Source of the DNA: Papaver somniferum
Lineage: Eukaryota; Streptophyta; Magnoliopsida; Ranunculales; Papaveraceae
Direction of reading: 5' to 3'
DNA: 64,000 nucleotides
Assembly: GCF_003573695.1 (NCBI RefSeq)
Contig: NC_039363.1
Coordinates: forward strand, 167,230,747 to 167,294,746
The notes below the pieces were generated by a model, which was given only the letters and a program-made list of their open reading frames with translations, was not told the origin of the DNA and ran no database searches. The position numbers were made by a program, and so were the translations under genes. Shown in pieces: positions 63,408-64,000 of this stretch (positions within the stretch are counted from its first letter, which is position 1; each line of letters opens with the position of its first letter).

Positions 63408-64000
63408 ATGGACGATACTGTCTCTGATAAACGCATCGCTAGAAATAAAAGTTCTGCTTCTATAAAGTCTATTAAAGAAAAAGATTTGTCAATCTCGAAT
63501 ATAGAAGAACCTTGTGTTCAAAGGAAACAGACATACATTGACGAGTCTGACTCTGAAGTTGAAAGGGATACAACCAAAGAGAGTGAAGTTATTCTAAAAC
63601 TTGTTAGAATCCAGGCTGATAATGTTAACTGGTTGAAACACAAAGTCAATGTCCTTGTTGGTATGATATGTGAACGTGACTCTCATTTAAAGATTCTTCA
63701 AGAGGAAAATCTCAAAAAGGATGCTTCGAAAATTGAACATCTCTTAAGTAAACTCTCATTTCAAGAGTGTTCAAAAGAGTTCGCCATACCAACTGCTTCT
63801 GATTTAACTGAAAAAATTACTTGTTCAGAAGCAAAACCAAAAAACCTTTCTGTTGTAAAAGATGTGCCTGTACTTCTTCTAATCAAGAGAAGCCCACATC
63901 ACACAGAAGGAAGAATTCTCCCGACAATGGTGTTAAGACTGTTCTGTCTAATCACCCTGGTGATCAGAAAGTGTGTCTCTTTTGTAATTCAAAAGGGATT
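63408..64000 (+). CDS. gag-like ORF of element D, N-terminal part (runs off window)
   Basis: It starts ATGGACGATACTG about 50 bp after the primer binding site, the same spacing as in the other elements. It is an acidic, lysine-rich, coiled-coil protein (ERDTTKESEVILKLVRIQAD, LKILQEENLKKDASKIEHLL). Around 63862 the likely coding frame shifts by one: the other frame gives KRCACTSSNQEKP and then, at 63967-63999, VCLFCNSKG, which looks like the start of a CX2C zinc knuckle. It is closer in type to the coiled-coil gag of element B than to the gag of element 1. Whether pol follows cannot be seen. Confidence 0.6.
   Translation, partial: MDDTVSDKRIARNKSSASIKSIKEKDLSISNIEEPCVQRKQTYIDESDSEVERDTTKESEVILKLVRIQADNVNWLKHKVNVLVGMICERDSHLKILQEENLKKDASKIEHLLSKLSFQECSKEFAIPTASDLTEKITCSEAKPKNLSVVKDVPVLLLIKRSPHHTEGRILPTMVLRLFCLITLVIRKCVSFVIQKG

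Overview
This looks like a stretch of a medium-to-large, repeat-rich eudicot plant nuclear genome. It holds intron-containing genes for a plastid chaperonin, a mitochondrial-type ribosomal protein and a plastid phosphoglycerate kinase, plus plant Ty1/copia, Ty3/gypsy, hAT, LINE and MITE sequences. I cannot name the species from the sequence; a Papaver-like basal eudicot is only a hunch. No bacterial operons, tRNA, rRNA or CRISPR arrays were seen.

Layout: 1-26.2 kb is a nested retrotransposon block. A plus-strand, long-LTR (about 2.4 kb), copia-like element without pol (1-8798; its first ~62 bp lie outside the window) abuts, and probably inserted into, a minus-strand relative (8799-18921). The LTR of that relative was hit by a 5-kb hAT transposon (11715-16788), which in turn carries a gypsy-type solo LTR (13915-15825). 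A second minus-strand relative follows (19511-25892). At 26.2-28.1 kb lie a gypsy RNase H fragment and a 1.3-kb terminal-inverted-repeat element that carries nine hairpins of one motif and ends 144 bp before a gene start.

28.2-40.5 kb is a gene island: a 9-exon plastid CPN60 alpha (alpha-2-like) gene (+), a 6-coding-exon bL17 ribosomal protein gene (+), and an F-box/LRR gene (-) cut short by one stop codon. 40.7-46.3 kb is a decayed Ty3/gypsy (Tat-like) element with an antisense coiled-coil ORF, two MITE-like insertions and a truncated copia LTR. 46.4-48.8 kb is a 1.2-kb tandem duplication, followed by a small gag-derived ORF with its own TATA box. 50.2-51.4 kb is a frameshifted second copy of the F-box/LRR gene. 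52.1-54.8 kb is a complete 6-exon plastid phosphoglycerate kinase gene (-). 55.4-60.9 kb is degenerate LINE and LTR debris. 60.9 kb to the end is another full-length copia-like LTR with the start of its gag.

The three intact-looking host genes do not form a pathway cluster. Two serve plastids (protein folding; Calvin cycle) and one serves the organellar, most likely mitochondrial, ribosome. The remaining sequence is mostly layered mobile DNA. Its most unusual parts are the pol-less elements with a common tail and different gag-like heads, the nine-hairpin element in the CPN60 promoter region, and the antisense ORF in the gypsy remnant.
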